Part shown: positions 8,827-16,162 of the stretch, in pieces
How positions within the stretch are numbered: position 1 is the stretch's first letter
Layout: the number at the start of each line of letters is the position of its first letter
Assembly (NCBI GenBank): GCA_002421005.1
Contig: DIJC01000013.1
Span: forward strand, 222,323-286,322
Length of the DNA: 64,000 bases
Reading direction: 5' to 3'
Source of the DNA: Enterobacteriaceae bacterium UBA5654
GTDB lineage: Bacteria > Pseudomonadota > Gammaproteobacteria > Enterobacterales > Enterobacteriaceae
Made by a program: the position numbers and the translations under genes
Notes under the pieces: model-generated
The model's input: only the letters and a program-made list of their open reading frames with translations
Database searches by the model: none
Told to the model about the DNA's origin: nothing

Positions 8827-8948
8827 TAGTGATTTGCATCACTATTCTGCTGTTTACCTGGATGGTACGCGACTCGCTGTGTGAGCTGCAAATGAAACAG
8901 GGAAAAACGGAGCTTGCGGCGGTTTTAGCCTACGAAGTTAAACGTTAA
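8796..8948 (+). CDS. hokA: Hok-family type I toxin, copy 1 (HokA-like)
   Basis: A 50-residue single-span membrane toxin beginning MPQRYLLYGLIVICITILLF. It closely follows E. coli HokA (MPQKYRLLSLIVICFTLLFF as I recall) and keeps the family motif SLCEL and the ending AYEVKR. Hok proteins insert into the inner membrane and depolarise it. GGAGG lies 6 bases before the ATG. Expression should depend on mok translation and be silenced by the minus-strand Sok RNA. The ORF is identical in sequence to the second copy at 10081. A GC-rich hairpin (8957-8982) follows and may serve as the 3' fold. Confidence 0.9.
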   Translation: MPQRYLLYGLIVICITILLFTWMVRDSLCELQMKQGKTELAAVLAYEVKR

Positions 8949-9019
8949 GAGCTGAACGGCGGGGGCGCGTTTTTCCCCGCCGCTCATGAAGTGACCGCAT
9001 CCTCAACGCACCCAACTTT

Positions 9020-9775
9020 TTAGCTAAGCACCGACATCATTTCCCGCAGCTGGCGGATCTCAATCTGCCCCGGCGCTGAAACCTGGCCCGCCGCGCCAAA
9101 GGTCATGGCGGAGCCAAACAGTTTTCCCGTCACCCGACTGACGCCCCCTATTTTACCCATTGACATGGTGATCAGTGGCCGGGTGGCGAACTGCTGCTTC
9201 ATGGTCAACGTGGCGTCGAGCAGCCGTAGCACATCTTCTGCGCACTGGGGCATAACGGCAATTTTAGGCAGATCGGCACCCAGATCCTGCATTCGCCGCA
9301 GGCGGTGGATAATCTCTTCTTTAGCGGGCGTTTTTTGGAAGTCATGGCTGCTCATAATGACCTTCACCCCCGACGCGTGAGCGGTGGCGATCGCGTCGCG
9401 GATACGCGTTTCATCATTGAACAGTTCAATATCAATAATATCGACCAGGCCGCTCACCGCTATCTGCTGGTTGAGGGCGAAATAGGCCTCTTCGGAGAGT
9501 TCGCATTCTCCGCCCTCTTTTTTGCTGCGAAAGGTAAAAATCAGCGGTATATGTGGCAAGGCCTGACGAATAGCCCGTAATGCATCGAGCACAAGGGATG
9601 AGGTGGCAACCTCAGCGTAATGATCGACGCGCCATTCAATAATATCGGCCCCCACCGTGGCGAGATACTCTGCCTGGCTCTGTAATTCGTCGCGTGATTT
9701 ACCTACCAGCGGGACACAAATCAGCGTTTCTCCTTCACGGAAAGTGATGTTTTTTACGGTAACCGATTTATCCAT
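9020..9775 (-). CDS. aroD: Type I 3-dehydroquinate dehydratase (AroD paralogue)
   Basis: Converts 3-dehydroquinate to 3-dehydroshikimate by Schiff-base chemistry. The residues of the E. coli AroD active site are visible: EWRVDH, FRSKKEGGE, the histidine of SSHDF, the Schiff-base lysine of PKIAVMP, the arginine of GVSRVTG, and the serine and glutamine of VSAPGQI. It is clearly diverged from E. coli AroD (for example VTVKNITFREGETLICVPLVG at the start). The housekeeping aroD normally lies elsewhere on enterobacterial chromosomes, so this is probably an extra copy. The start at MDKSVTVKN is preferred because AGAGA precedes it; MTEITMDKS (9790) is the alternative. It sits between two hok repeats. 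Confidence 0.93.
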   Translation of the reverse strand: MDKSVTVKNITFREGETLICVPLVGKSRDELQSQAEYLATVGADIIEWRVDHYAEVATSSLVLDALRAIRQALPHIPLIFTFRSKKEGGECELSEEAYFALNQQIAVSGLVDIIDIELFNDETRIRDAIATAHASGVKVIMSSHDFQKTPAKEEIIHRLRRMQDLGADLPKIAVMPQCAEDVLRLLDATLTMKQQFATRPLITMSMGKIGGVSRVTGKLFGSAMTFGAAGQVSAPGQIEIRQLREMMSVLS

Positions 9776-9979
9776 TGTTATCTCTGTCATCTTTTTTAGA
9801 TCAGCTGACGCTGACGATAGCCGATATTACGCGGGATCACAAAATCTGTTCTGAATGAAATTCTGGAAGGCAACGCGTAAAAACGAGACGACAGGAGTTA
9901 CAGCAGAGAATAGCAGGCATAGAGTGTGCGACGGGTGCCTGAGGCTGTATGCCTTTGGCGCTGGCTGAATGGCATGCAG

Positions 9980-10031
9980 AGAAAAGCCCCACCCGACTTT
10001 AAATCGAATGAGGCCAATTCCATGCATATAC
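9980..10031 (-). ncRNA. Sok-type antisense RNA, copy 2 (predicted)
   Basis: Same promoter (-35 TTGCTT, -10 TATTCT) and terminator stem as copy 1. Relative to copy 1 it carries two adjacent substitutions at predicted positions +3 and +4 and one in the stem loop. The ends are predicted. Confidence 0.65.
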
Positions 10032-10111
10032 AACATGAGAATAGCCTCTTAACTGCTGGAAAGCAACGAAGGAGGCTGGAATGCCGCAACGTTATCTGCT
10101 GTACGGACTGA
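10022..10111 (+). CDS. mok-type overlapping leader frame, copy 2
   Basis: A 29-codon frame beginning MHIQHENSLLTAG that overlaps the start of the second hok gene. It differs from copy 1 at its third codon (ATA for GAA), the same bases that alter the Sok 5' end. It probably acts only through its translation. Confidence 0.55.
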   Translation: MHIQHENSLLTAGKQRRRLECRNVICCTD

Positions 10112-10233
10112 TAGTGATTTGCATCACTATTCTGCTGTTTACCTGGATGGTACGCGACTCGCTGTGTGAGCTGCAAATGAAACAGGGAAAAACGGAGCTT
10201 GCGGCGGTTTTAGCCTACGAAGTTAAACGTTAA
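10081..10233 (+). CDS. hokA: Hok-family type I toxin, copy 2 (HokA-like)
   Basis: A 50-residue membrane toxin, identical at the nucleotide level to the copy at 8796-8948, with the same GGAGG ribosome site. One hydrophobic segment (about residues 6-24) precedes SLCEL. Two toxin genes with the same product and slightly different antisense RNAs are unusual within 1.3 kb. Confidence 0.9.
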   Translation: MPQRYLLYGLIVICITILLFTWMVRDSLCELQMKQGKTELAAVLAYEVKR

Positions 10234-10300
10234 GAGCTGAACGGCGGGGGCGTGTTTTTCCCCGCCGCTCATGAAGTCACTGCATCCTCAACGCACCCCT

Positions 10301-11659
10301 CTACACCCCTGCTGCGGGTGTCGCCCTGAAGGCATTGACCGTCCTGTCCATCACCACTTCAGTATCGCTTGCCGAATCAAGGATAGTGTTGTGCCGGGAG
10401 GCTTTTTCAATCACAACCGCGCTGACATCCAGCGCCGTCAGCCTGTCCGTCGTCAGTAACGCCTCTACCTGGGCAGTAAAACAGGACGCATCCACTGCCG
10501 CCGTCTGCGTGTCAGCGGTTTCGGTGGTGGCAACAATATGATTACTGGCAAGATAATTTCCCTGCCCGGACACGAGGCGAACGATCACCGGCTTGCTGCC
10601 CGATGGCTGGATGTATTGCTGGTCTATCGTTTCTGAAATATGGTTGGCAACGATCGAATTATGGCTGCCATTGATATGCAGCAGGCCATATAAATCATCG
10701 AGGCCATTGTCGTATGTCTGCATCGGCGGCCAGGGTTCACGATCGCGTAAAAAATGATTGGCAGATACCAGGTTTTCCGTGCAGTTATTCTCAAATACCA
10801 GCATCCCCGGATAGAAGGAATGGAAGCGGTTGCTGGTCACGGTTGAACGCACCACGCCAGAAAAATGGAGGCTGCTGGCACCGCGCGGGAAAATATTGTT
10901 GGCTGCAATTAACAGGCCGCCAAAATTCTGCGCGTAAATGGAATATCCTTTATAGCCCGCCCCCATCAGATTATCGGTGATCTTTGATGCCTGTCCTGCC
11001 CCCCGTAATTCGAGGCAGTTACCGCATTCCGCGATAAAATTATCATGAACGGTAAGCGCATCTGAATAATACGTCGTGATGCCATGCTCCAGGTAGATCA
11101 GCCCCATCCCGGTAATGCGAAAGGAGTCATGGGGGCTTTCAATATAAATGCCCGTTTTGCCATTCACATAGGTGTTTTCTGGATCGTTTTTTCCTGAACC
11201 ATCATCAACAAAATGCAAACCATCGATGCAAAAATCGGCAAATTCAACCGAGCTGATGCGAGGCTCTCCGCGACGCTTAACGTAAAACGCGGCCCCGGCA
11301 TGCTCATCATCATCCGTTGCCGGGCTAAGGTCGACAAGGATGCGGCTGCCGCCAGGCCATAGCTCGTGTAAGTTTTTCCATTCACTCGCGGGCGTATTAA
11401 AACGGATGCTGGAAGAAACAAACCCGTGCCCGGAGCCTTTGATTTTCAGATAGCTAATATCAATGACGATCTGGCTGCGTAAATGATAGTCTCCCGGTGG
11501 AATATAAATTACCGCACCCGGTTTTCCTCCCTCGTTAATATCAGTCGCGGTTTGTCTTTTTTTGATATCGAAAATGATACTGTTAATCACTTCGCCGATG
11601 TCTTCACAGGGATCGCCCACGTTCCATTGCGTCACATCGTAATAATTTTTACCTGTCAT
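10301..11659 (-). CDS. GH91 enzyme, probable difructose anhydride (DFA III-type) hydrolase
   Basis: A 452-residue right-handed beta-helix protein of glycoside hydrolase family 91. Family blocks are strong along the whole length: YYDVTQWNVGDPCEDIG, KPGAVIYIPPGDYHLRSQ, KIKGSGHGF, WPGGSRILVDL, and NFIAECGNCLELRG. The putative catalytic pair D206 and E217 has the same spacing, and nearly the same numbering, as the D207/E218 I recall for the Arthrobacter DFA-IIIase. Secreted inulin fructotransferases of this family have signal peptides; this protein has none, so it should act in the cytoplasm and open DFA to inulobiose. DFA I as substrate cannot be excluded. AGGAGG precedes the ATG. It is the last gene of the regulator-transporter-GH32-GH91 operon. 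Confidence 0.88.
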   Translation of the reverse strand: MTGKNYYDVTQWNVGDPCEDIGEVINSIIFDIKKRQTATDINEGGKPGAVIYIPPGDYHLRSQIVIDISYLKIKGSGHGFVSSSIRFNTPASEWKNLHELWPGGSRILVDLSPATDDDEHAGAAFYVKRRGEPRISSVEFADFCIDGLHFVDDGSGKNDPENTYVNGKTGIYIESPHDSFRITGMGLIYLEHGITTYYSDALTVHDNFIAECGNCLELRGAGQASKITDNLMGAGYKGYSIYAQNFGGLLIAANNIFPRGASSLHFSGVVRSTVTSNRFHSFYPGMLVFENNCTENLVSANHFLRDREPWPPMQTYDNGLDDLYGLLHINGSHNSIVANHISETIDQQYIQPSGSKPVIVRLVSGQGNYLASNHIVATTETADTQTAAVDASCFTAQVEALLTTDRLTALDVSAVVIEKASRHNTILDSASDTEVVMDRTVNAFRATPAAGV

Positions 11660-11682
11660 TATTTATCCTCCTGCTAATAAAT

Positions 11683-13371
11683 TTATTCTTCCACGTACGT
11701 TGCCCGATAGCGGGTAAGCACGGCTGACGCGCCGCTAATCTGAACGCCGGTTAAATGACTGCATGAGTAATAGCGCCGCGTGCCGCATACGCTGCCCTGA
11801 TGGGCAAAGACCTCAACGATCCCGGCATCAAAGCACAGCGTCACATCGCCAGCGGCGGCGAGCGGGGCGTGGTAGCGTCCGTCATCCACGCCGTGTTCCC
11901 GCAGCGTCAAATTTTTGCCGTCATAGTCCAGGCTGATTTGCTGACCGCTATCACCGGTGAGCATCAGATGGAAAAGAGCGGCAGGCGTGAAGACGATCGT
12001 GCAGGCCTTGCAACCTTCACGACAGGTCCAGCGGTGATGATCGGGCAGTATCTCCCGGCTTAAGATCAGCGATTCGGGTGGCAGAACGGGCGTCATGCAA
12101 AGCTGCTGCCGGGTATTCAGATGAAAGCGACGCGGCAATGACATCTCTCCGCTGTAAGCTGAATCAACATTTTTCTGCGTCGCCCAGTTATAGAGCCAGG
12201 CAAAACCCGTTCGGCTGTCTTCTTCGCCCCAGGTCTGCAAAGCATAGAAATCGGTGCCAAAATCCAGCATTTGCAGCGGTTGGGAGGAAGGTGTGAAGAA
12301 GCCCCGGCAGAAATCACCGGTTTGCGCGAACAGGATATTATGCCGACCGGTGACAGGCTCCGTGTAACCGACCACGCTGATGATCAATACCCAGATACCG
12401 TCGAGGCAGTAAAAGTCCGGGCATTCAATGCTACGTCCGCCGTTTTCACGAAAATACGCGGGAGCCACATACAAAACGTGGTGAAATGTCCAGTGCTCAC
12501 TGTCCAGGGAATGAAACAGCAGCATGGCCGGATCGCCGTTAACCGCTGCGCCAAGAATCATATAAAAAGTGGCATCGGCTTCCTCATACCAGACTTTCGG
12601 ATCGCGAAAATCGCAATCGACGCCGGGTGGGAGTTCGGTCAAGGCGGTTTTTACCAGCGCGGGTTTATCGTAATCCGGATGTGGTACGGCCATCTTCTGA
12701 ATTTCGCGGTAGTCGCGGTACAGATCGTAAGCCGGAAGGCGTTCGGTGTACCAGAAGCGGGCCTGGCCCTGTTTATCGGTATATGCGCTACCGGAGAACG
12801 CGCCGCCGGTCGCCCCGAGCGCCGCCAGATTTTGCTCCGGTTGCAGAAAGACGGGATAGTGTCGCCAGTGGTAAAGATCGCGGCTGACCGCGTGCCCCCA
12901 GTGCATCGGTCCCCACTGGGTTGAATGGGGATGATATTGATAAAACAGATGCCACTCGTCGCCTTTACGATGCAGGCCGTTGGGATCGTTCATCCAGCCC
13001 GTGCGCGGTGAGAAGTGCAGCGCCGGGCGTAACGGCTCCTGCTGATACCAACGCGCCGTGTCGTGGTCGTTCAACAGGCGAAAATCATCGGGTTGGGTGG
13101 AGATAAAGGTGACGCCGTTGCCCGGCAGCGAATCCGGGTGCCAGCTGTAGCACAGCGAAATCTCGCTATACGCAGGCCGCCATTCAATACTGGCAACGCC
13201 ATCCTGACAGGCAGTCCAGCTAAAATACTGGAAATAACGTGCTGCCCCGACGATCTTAAAAACCTCTTTGCCATTAATACTTATGGCGAACAGAGCCTGT
13301 ACTGCTGGCTGCGTCTCTTTCAGCCATAAATCCAGGCGCTGGCCGTGCTTAACATTCAATAACAGCATCAT
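11683..13371 (-). CDS. GH32 beta-fructosidase, cytoplasmic
   Basis: A 562-residue fructan/sucrose-type hydrolase. The three catalytic motifs of GH32 are present: WMNDPNG (nucleophile D129), FRDP (256-258) and EC (acid/base E316). The five-bladed propeller spans about 118-410 and a C-terminal beta-sandwich follows. About 110 residues precede the propeller; I do not recognise that part. There is no signal peptide, so the substrate must be imported. It starts 3 bp after the transporter stop and ends 23 bp before the GH91 start, which suggests it hydrolyses the fructose disaccharide that GH91 releases. Sucrose or an inulo-oligosaccharide as direct substrate remains possible. Confidence 0.92.
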   Translation of the reverse strand: MMLLLNVKHGQRLDLWLKETQPAVQALFAISINGKEVFKIVGAARYFQYFSWTACQDGVASIEWRPAYSEISLCYSWHPDSLPGNGVTFISTQPDDFRLLNDHDTARWYQQEPLRPALHFSPRTGWMNDPNGLHRKGDEWHLFYQYHPHSTQWGPMHWGHAVSRDLYHWRHYPVFLQPEQNLAALGATGGAFSGSAYTDKQGQARFWYTERLPAYDLYRDYREIQKMAVPHPDYDKPALVKTALTELPPGVDCDFRDPKVWYEEADATFYMILGAAVNGDPAMLLFHSLDSEHWTFHHVLYVAPAYFRENGGRSIECPDFYCLDGIWVLIISVVGYTEPVTGRHNILFAQTGDFCRGFFTPSSQPLQMLDFGTDFYALQTWGEEDSRTGFAWLYNWATQKNVDSAYSGEMSLPRRFHLNTRQQLCMTPVLPPESLILSREILPDHHRWTCREGCKACTIVFTPAALFHLMLTGDSGQQISLDYDGKNLTLREHGVDDGRYHAPLAAAGDVTLCFDAGIVEVFAHQGSVCGTRRYYSCSHLTGVQISGASAVLTRYRATYVEE

Positions 13372-13374
13372 TTT

Positions 13375-14775
13375 TTATTCCTGTGAATGCGGTTGGCAAC
13401 GCGTTAATTCGCGTTTGGCAAGGTCAGTTTTAATTTTTTCAAGGAAGGTATTATTCAGTTTGAAATAGCGCACCATAAATACGCTGATGAAGTAGCTCAC
13501 CATCGGCAGCAGCGAAAACATAATAATAATGCCCTGAATGGTTTGCGGGTTTTGTTCTGGTTTATTGGCGATATAACCGGTGTAAGCCAGAATCCAGGCC
13601 ACGATTGCCCCGGCGATGGCCAGCCCCATTTTCAACATAAACAGATTGCCTGCAAACGAGATCCCGGTAAGGCGTTTGCCGAATTTCCAGTCACCATAGT
13701 CATCGACGTCAGACATCATGCCCCACAATATCGGACCAGCCTGGATAAGATGCAGAATATTAATGATGATAAATAAAGTGAGTAATGGCAGCAGGGAATG
13801 GGGATTAACAAACCACAGGGCCAGAGAAAGTAAACCGAGGATGATATTGAGCGTCTGGAACAGTTTAATTTTATCGAAGCGGTCTGTCAGTGGTTTAGCG
13901 ATAATGCTGCCCAGCATACTACAGGCGACGCCAAGTCCCATAAAGAAAGTGATAAATCCGACAGAGGCTTGCATTACGTAGGTCGCATAATAAATGGTTA
14001 CCGCACCGCGAATAAATGCCGGAAAGACGTTTAAAAAGGTAATTGAAATCATCAATAACCACTGATCGTTTTTGACGATATCTTTCAGGTCCCGCAGTAA
14101 TGAATCATTGCTTTTCACTGATACGACGCGCTCTTTGATGCTGGCGAAGCAGAACAGAAACATCAGCGTACCCGCAGCACCCATAATCATCATGGTTAGC
14201 TGGAAACCGGAAGCCCGGTCGCCGTTACCGAGCCAGTCAGTTAATGGCAGGATAGAGGAGGAGATAATCAGCGTTGCCAAACCGTTCAGGAAGAAACGCC
14301 ATGATAAACAGCCCATTCGCTCTTTTTGGTTGAGCGTAATCACGCCAGCAACGGAACAGTAGGGAATATTAATCGCGGTGTAAATTAGCGACATCACAAT
14401 ATACGTTGCCCAGGCATAGAGGATTTTTCCATTCATGCTCAGGTCAGGCGTGGTAAACATGACGGCGGCACCTAAACCAAACGGTAAGGCCATCCAGAGT
14501 AACCACGGACGAAATTTTCCCCAGCGGCTTTGGGTTCGATCGCAAATCGCCCCCATCAGCGGGTCGGTAAAGGTATCAAAAATACGCACGACGAGAAACA
14601 GTGTGCCGACAATTCCGGCATCAAGGCCATACACATCGGTATAAAACCAGGTCAGATACAGCGCCAGCACGCTCCAGATCATACACGATCCGGCATCGCC
14701 CATCCCGTAGCCTATTTTCTCTCGCAAACTTATTTTTCCGTATGCGTTTTGCTTATCCATTGCAGTAACAGACAT
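13375..14775 (-). CDS. GPH-family sugar:cation symporter
   Basis: A 466-residue inner-membrane transporter of the glycoside-pentoside-hexuronide family (MelB type) with about 12 helices. The cation-site signature is visible (RIFDTFTDPLMG, D67 and D71, like MelB D55/D59), followed by CDRTQSRWGKFRPW and the late loop DVDDYGDWKFGKR. It has AGAGGTG ahead of the ATG and ends 3 bp before the GH32 gene. From its operon I infer import of difructose anhydride or a related fructose disaccharide. The gene is visibly richer in A+T than the neighbouring leu genes, consistent with transfer. Confidence 0.93.
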   Translation of the reverse strand: MSVTAMDKQNAYGKISLREKIGYGMGDAGSCMIWSVLALYLTWFYTDVYGLDAGIVGTLFLVVRIFDTFTDPLMGAICDRTQSRWGKFRPWLLWMALPFGLGAAVMFTTPDLSMNGKILYAWATYIVMSLIYTAINIPYCSVAGVITLNQKERMGCLSWRFFLNGLATLIISSSILPLTDWLGNGDRASGFQLTMMIMGAAGTLMFLFCFASIKERVVSVKSNDSLLRDLKDIVKNDQWLLMISITFLNVFPAFIRGAVTIYYATYVMQASVGFITFFMGLGVACSMLGSIIAKPLTDRFDKIKLFQTLNIILGLLSLALWFVNPHSLLPLLTLFIIINILHLIQAGPILWGMMSDVDDYGDWKFGKRLTGISFAGNLFMLKMGLAIAGAIVAWILAYTGYIANKPEQNPQTIQGIIIMFSLLPMVSYFISVFMVRYFKLNNTFLEKIKTDLAKRELTRCQPHSQE

Positions 14776-14805
14776 AATTACACCTCTTTGTGTGCAGTCA
14801 TAAAT

Positions 14806-14825
14806 ACAGGCAAATAAATGCCTGT
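14806..14825. promoter_or_regulatory. Inverted repeat between regulator and transporter genes
   Basis: ACAGGCA and TGCCTGT form perfect 7-bp arms around AATAAA, in the 77-bp gap between the lacI-type stop and the transporter start. It could be the operator of the LacI-family regulator, although that family prefers a central CG. It could also be a weak transcription pause or terminator behind the regulator gene. Confidence 0.35.
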
Positions 14826-14852
14826 GATAAAAATGGGGCAGTGAAATAAAAT

Positions 14853-15863
14853 CTACAGGGTGGTCATAGTAATATCGATGCTACTGTCCCGTATCATGAG
14901 TCGGGAGACAATTTCATACATTTCGATGCTTTCCTGACGATGTTTATTTTTAACTAATTGAAATGCCAGATGGGCAATTTCATTGATCGGTTGCGCCACG
15001 CTGGTTATTTTTTTAGTTTGCGCCAGTAAGGTATTATCGAAACTGGCAATGGCGATATCTCCGGGAACAATAATGCCCCTTTCTTTCAGACCCTCTATAA
15101 TATAACTGGCGACGACATCGTTATAGACTAAAAGGGATGCGCAGGGTTGCTGTCCTGAAGCCAGTTTTTCAATGATGACATCAAGGATATGAATATGCCC
15201 TGATATTTTTTCGCCTTCTCCTTTACTGATCCAGAACTGGTTTTCTTTGGCGATGGTCAGACCGTGACTGGCGATCTTTTTACTATAAGAAGAGACTTTT
15301 CGGTTATCGACACCCTGTTGGGCGACAAATCCAAAAGAGGTACATCCCGTGTGGATGAAATGTTCTGCTATGCTTTCCGCGCCCTTTGCCTGATTAATCG
15401 ACACGGAATTAAAAAAACGCGATACCTGCGTGACCACCGCGACCGGAATGTTGGTTATCGTCAACCACTCTGAAAGCCCGGCCTCGGCTTCGGTCGGCAC
15501 CCACAGCAGGCTGTCGATTCCCATCCCAACCAGCGTGTGAATAATTTGTTTATCCTGCTGCGGCTGGTTTTGATGAGTTTTAACGATTATTGACTTTCCA
15601 ATGTGTTTTGCTTCTTCTTCAAATGTGGCTAACAACTCACAGAAATGCGGATTAACCAGATTCGGTAATACCACACCCACCAGCCCGGAACATTTCCCGC
15701 TAAGTTGAAACGCGCTTTTATCTGGCACATAACAAAGATAATCCATCGCATCGTGTACCGCTTTGCGGGTTTCCTGAACCACACCGGGATGGTTATTGAT
15801 AACCCGTGACACGGTGGCAGTAGAGACTCCGGCTCTTTTTGCTACATCTTTCAGTGATGCCAT
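14853..15863 (-). CDS. LacI-family transcriptional regulator of the DFA operon
   Basis: A 336-residue regulator. The N-terminal helix-turn-helix and hinge are canonical (SLKDVAKRAGVSTATVSRVI), followed by a periplasmic-binding-protein-like sugar domain (from about residue 60). The start at MASLKDVAKR matches the family. The frame is open 25 codons further, but that part overlaps the predicted promoter, whose start at 15890 would leave a 26-base leader. No good Shine-Dalgarno is visible. It is first in the operon, 77 bp before the transporter. The inducer is presumably a DFA or fructose derivative (inference from the context). Confidence 0.92.
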   Translation of the reverse strand: MASLKDVAKRAGVSTATVSRVINNHPGVVQETRKAVHDAMDYLCYVPDKSAFQLSGKCSGLVGVVLPNLVNPHFCELLATFEEEAKHIGKSIIVKTHQNQPQQDKQIIHTLVGMGIDSLLWVPTEAEAGLSEWLTITNIPVAVVTQVSRFFNSVSINQAKGAESIAEHFIHTGCTSFGFVAQQGVDNRKVSSYSKKIASHGLTIAKENQFWISKGEGEKISGHIHILDVIIEKLASGQQPCASLLVYNDVVASYIIEGLKERGIIVPGDIAIASFDNTLLAQTKKITSVAQPINEIAHLAFQLVKNKHRQESIEMYEIVSRLMIRDSSIDITMTTL

Positions 15864-15889
15864 AGTGATTAAATGTGTTGTCCATAAGA

Positions 15890-15939
15890 TAAAAGAACTA
15901 TAAGTGGCGAGCGCGGGAGAAAATGTAAGCCAGTTCACA
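15890..15939 (-). promoter_or_regulatory. Class II CRP-dependent promoter of the DFA operon (predicted)
   Basis: On the minus strand TGTGAACTGGCTTACA (15924-15939) matches the CRP consensus at 9 of 10 key positions. Exactly 21 bases later comes TATAGT (15897-15902), a good -10. With a start at about 15890 the CRP site is centred at -41.5, the class II position. This predicts catabolite control of the operon. Confidence 0.65.
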
Positions 15940-16130
15940 TGTTGTTGCGTTACATAAAACGCCGCTGGCTATCGCAGTTTTATTACTACTGAAATCCTGT
16001 GCGCCAAGGAAGCCCGTAACAGGTTTACTAAAAATTATTCTGTTTAATAACAGGGCGGGGGAGAGAAATAACGCGGCTGGTAATGTTCAGGTCAATCCAA
16101 AAAGAGGCAGGTGAGCAGATCCCTGGGCAA
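15940..16130. other. Gap between the DFA operon promoter and the leu terminator
   Basis: About 190 bases without a supported gene. It holds the right-hand boundary of accessory block 1 next to leuD. I saw no repeat, tRNA or att-like sequence here that would mark how the block arrived. Confidence 0.6.
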
Positions 16131-16156
16131 TAAAAAAACAGGGGCCGCTGGCCCCC
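16131..16156 (-). terminator. Rho-independent terminator of leuLABCD
   Basis: On the minus strand GGGGGCCAGCGGCCCCTG is followed by seven T residues, directly after the leuD stop. Confidence 0.9.
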
Positions 16157-16162
16157 GATAGA

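Larger units (their letters stand above)
8572..9013. repeat. Direct repeat copy 1 (442 bp, hok-sok locus)
   Basis: This copy has the same 442-bp length as 9857-10298 and differs from it at about 11 positions by eye, roughly 97.5% identity. Both start at GAAATTCTGGAAGGC and end at CTCAACGCACCC. The hok reading frame is identical in the two copies; the differences fall in the 5' leader and sok region (8) and the 3' tail (3). There is no transposase gene and there are no terminal inverted repeats. The right end lies 6 bp from the stop codon of the aroD-like gene. Confidence 0.95.
9857..10298. repeat. Direct repeat copy 2 (442 bp, hok-sok locus)
   Basis: Second copy of the 442-bp unit described at 8572-9013, in the same orientation and offset by 1285 bp. 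Its right end lies 2 bp from the stop codon of the GH91 gene, as copy 1 lies 6 bp from the aroD stop. Recombination between the copies would remove the aroD-like gene and one hok locus. Confidence 0.95.

Noticed and set aside
8572..10298. Composite transposon or insertion-sequence pair around the aroD paralogue
   Set aside because: The repeats have no transposase, no terminal inverted repeats and no target duplications; their content is a complete hok-sok locus.
10301..11659. Reading the GH91 gene as a secreted inulin fructotransferase or a phage tail-spike beta-helix
   Set aside because: There is no signal peptide and no phage gene nearby, and the GH91 blocks are continuous over the full length; the operon partners point to intracellular DFA breakdown.
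14806..14825. Calling the 14806 inverted repeat a confident LacI-family operator
   Set aside because: It lacks the usual central CG, and no second copy was found near the regulator promoter; it is kept only as a low-confidence site.
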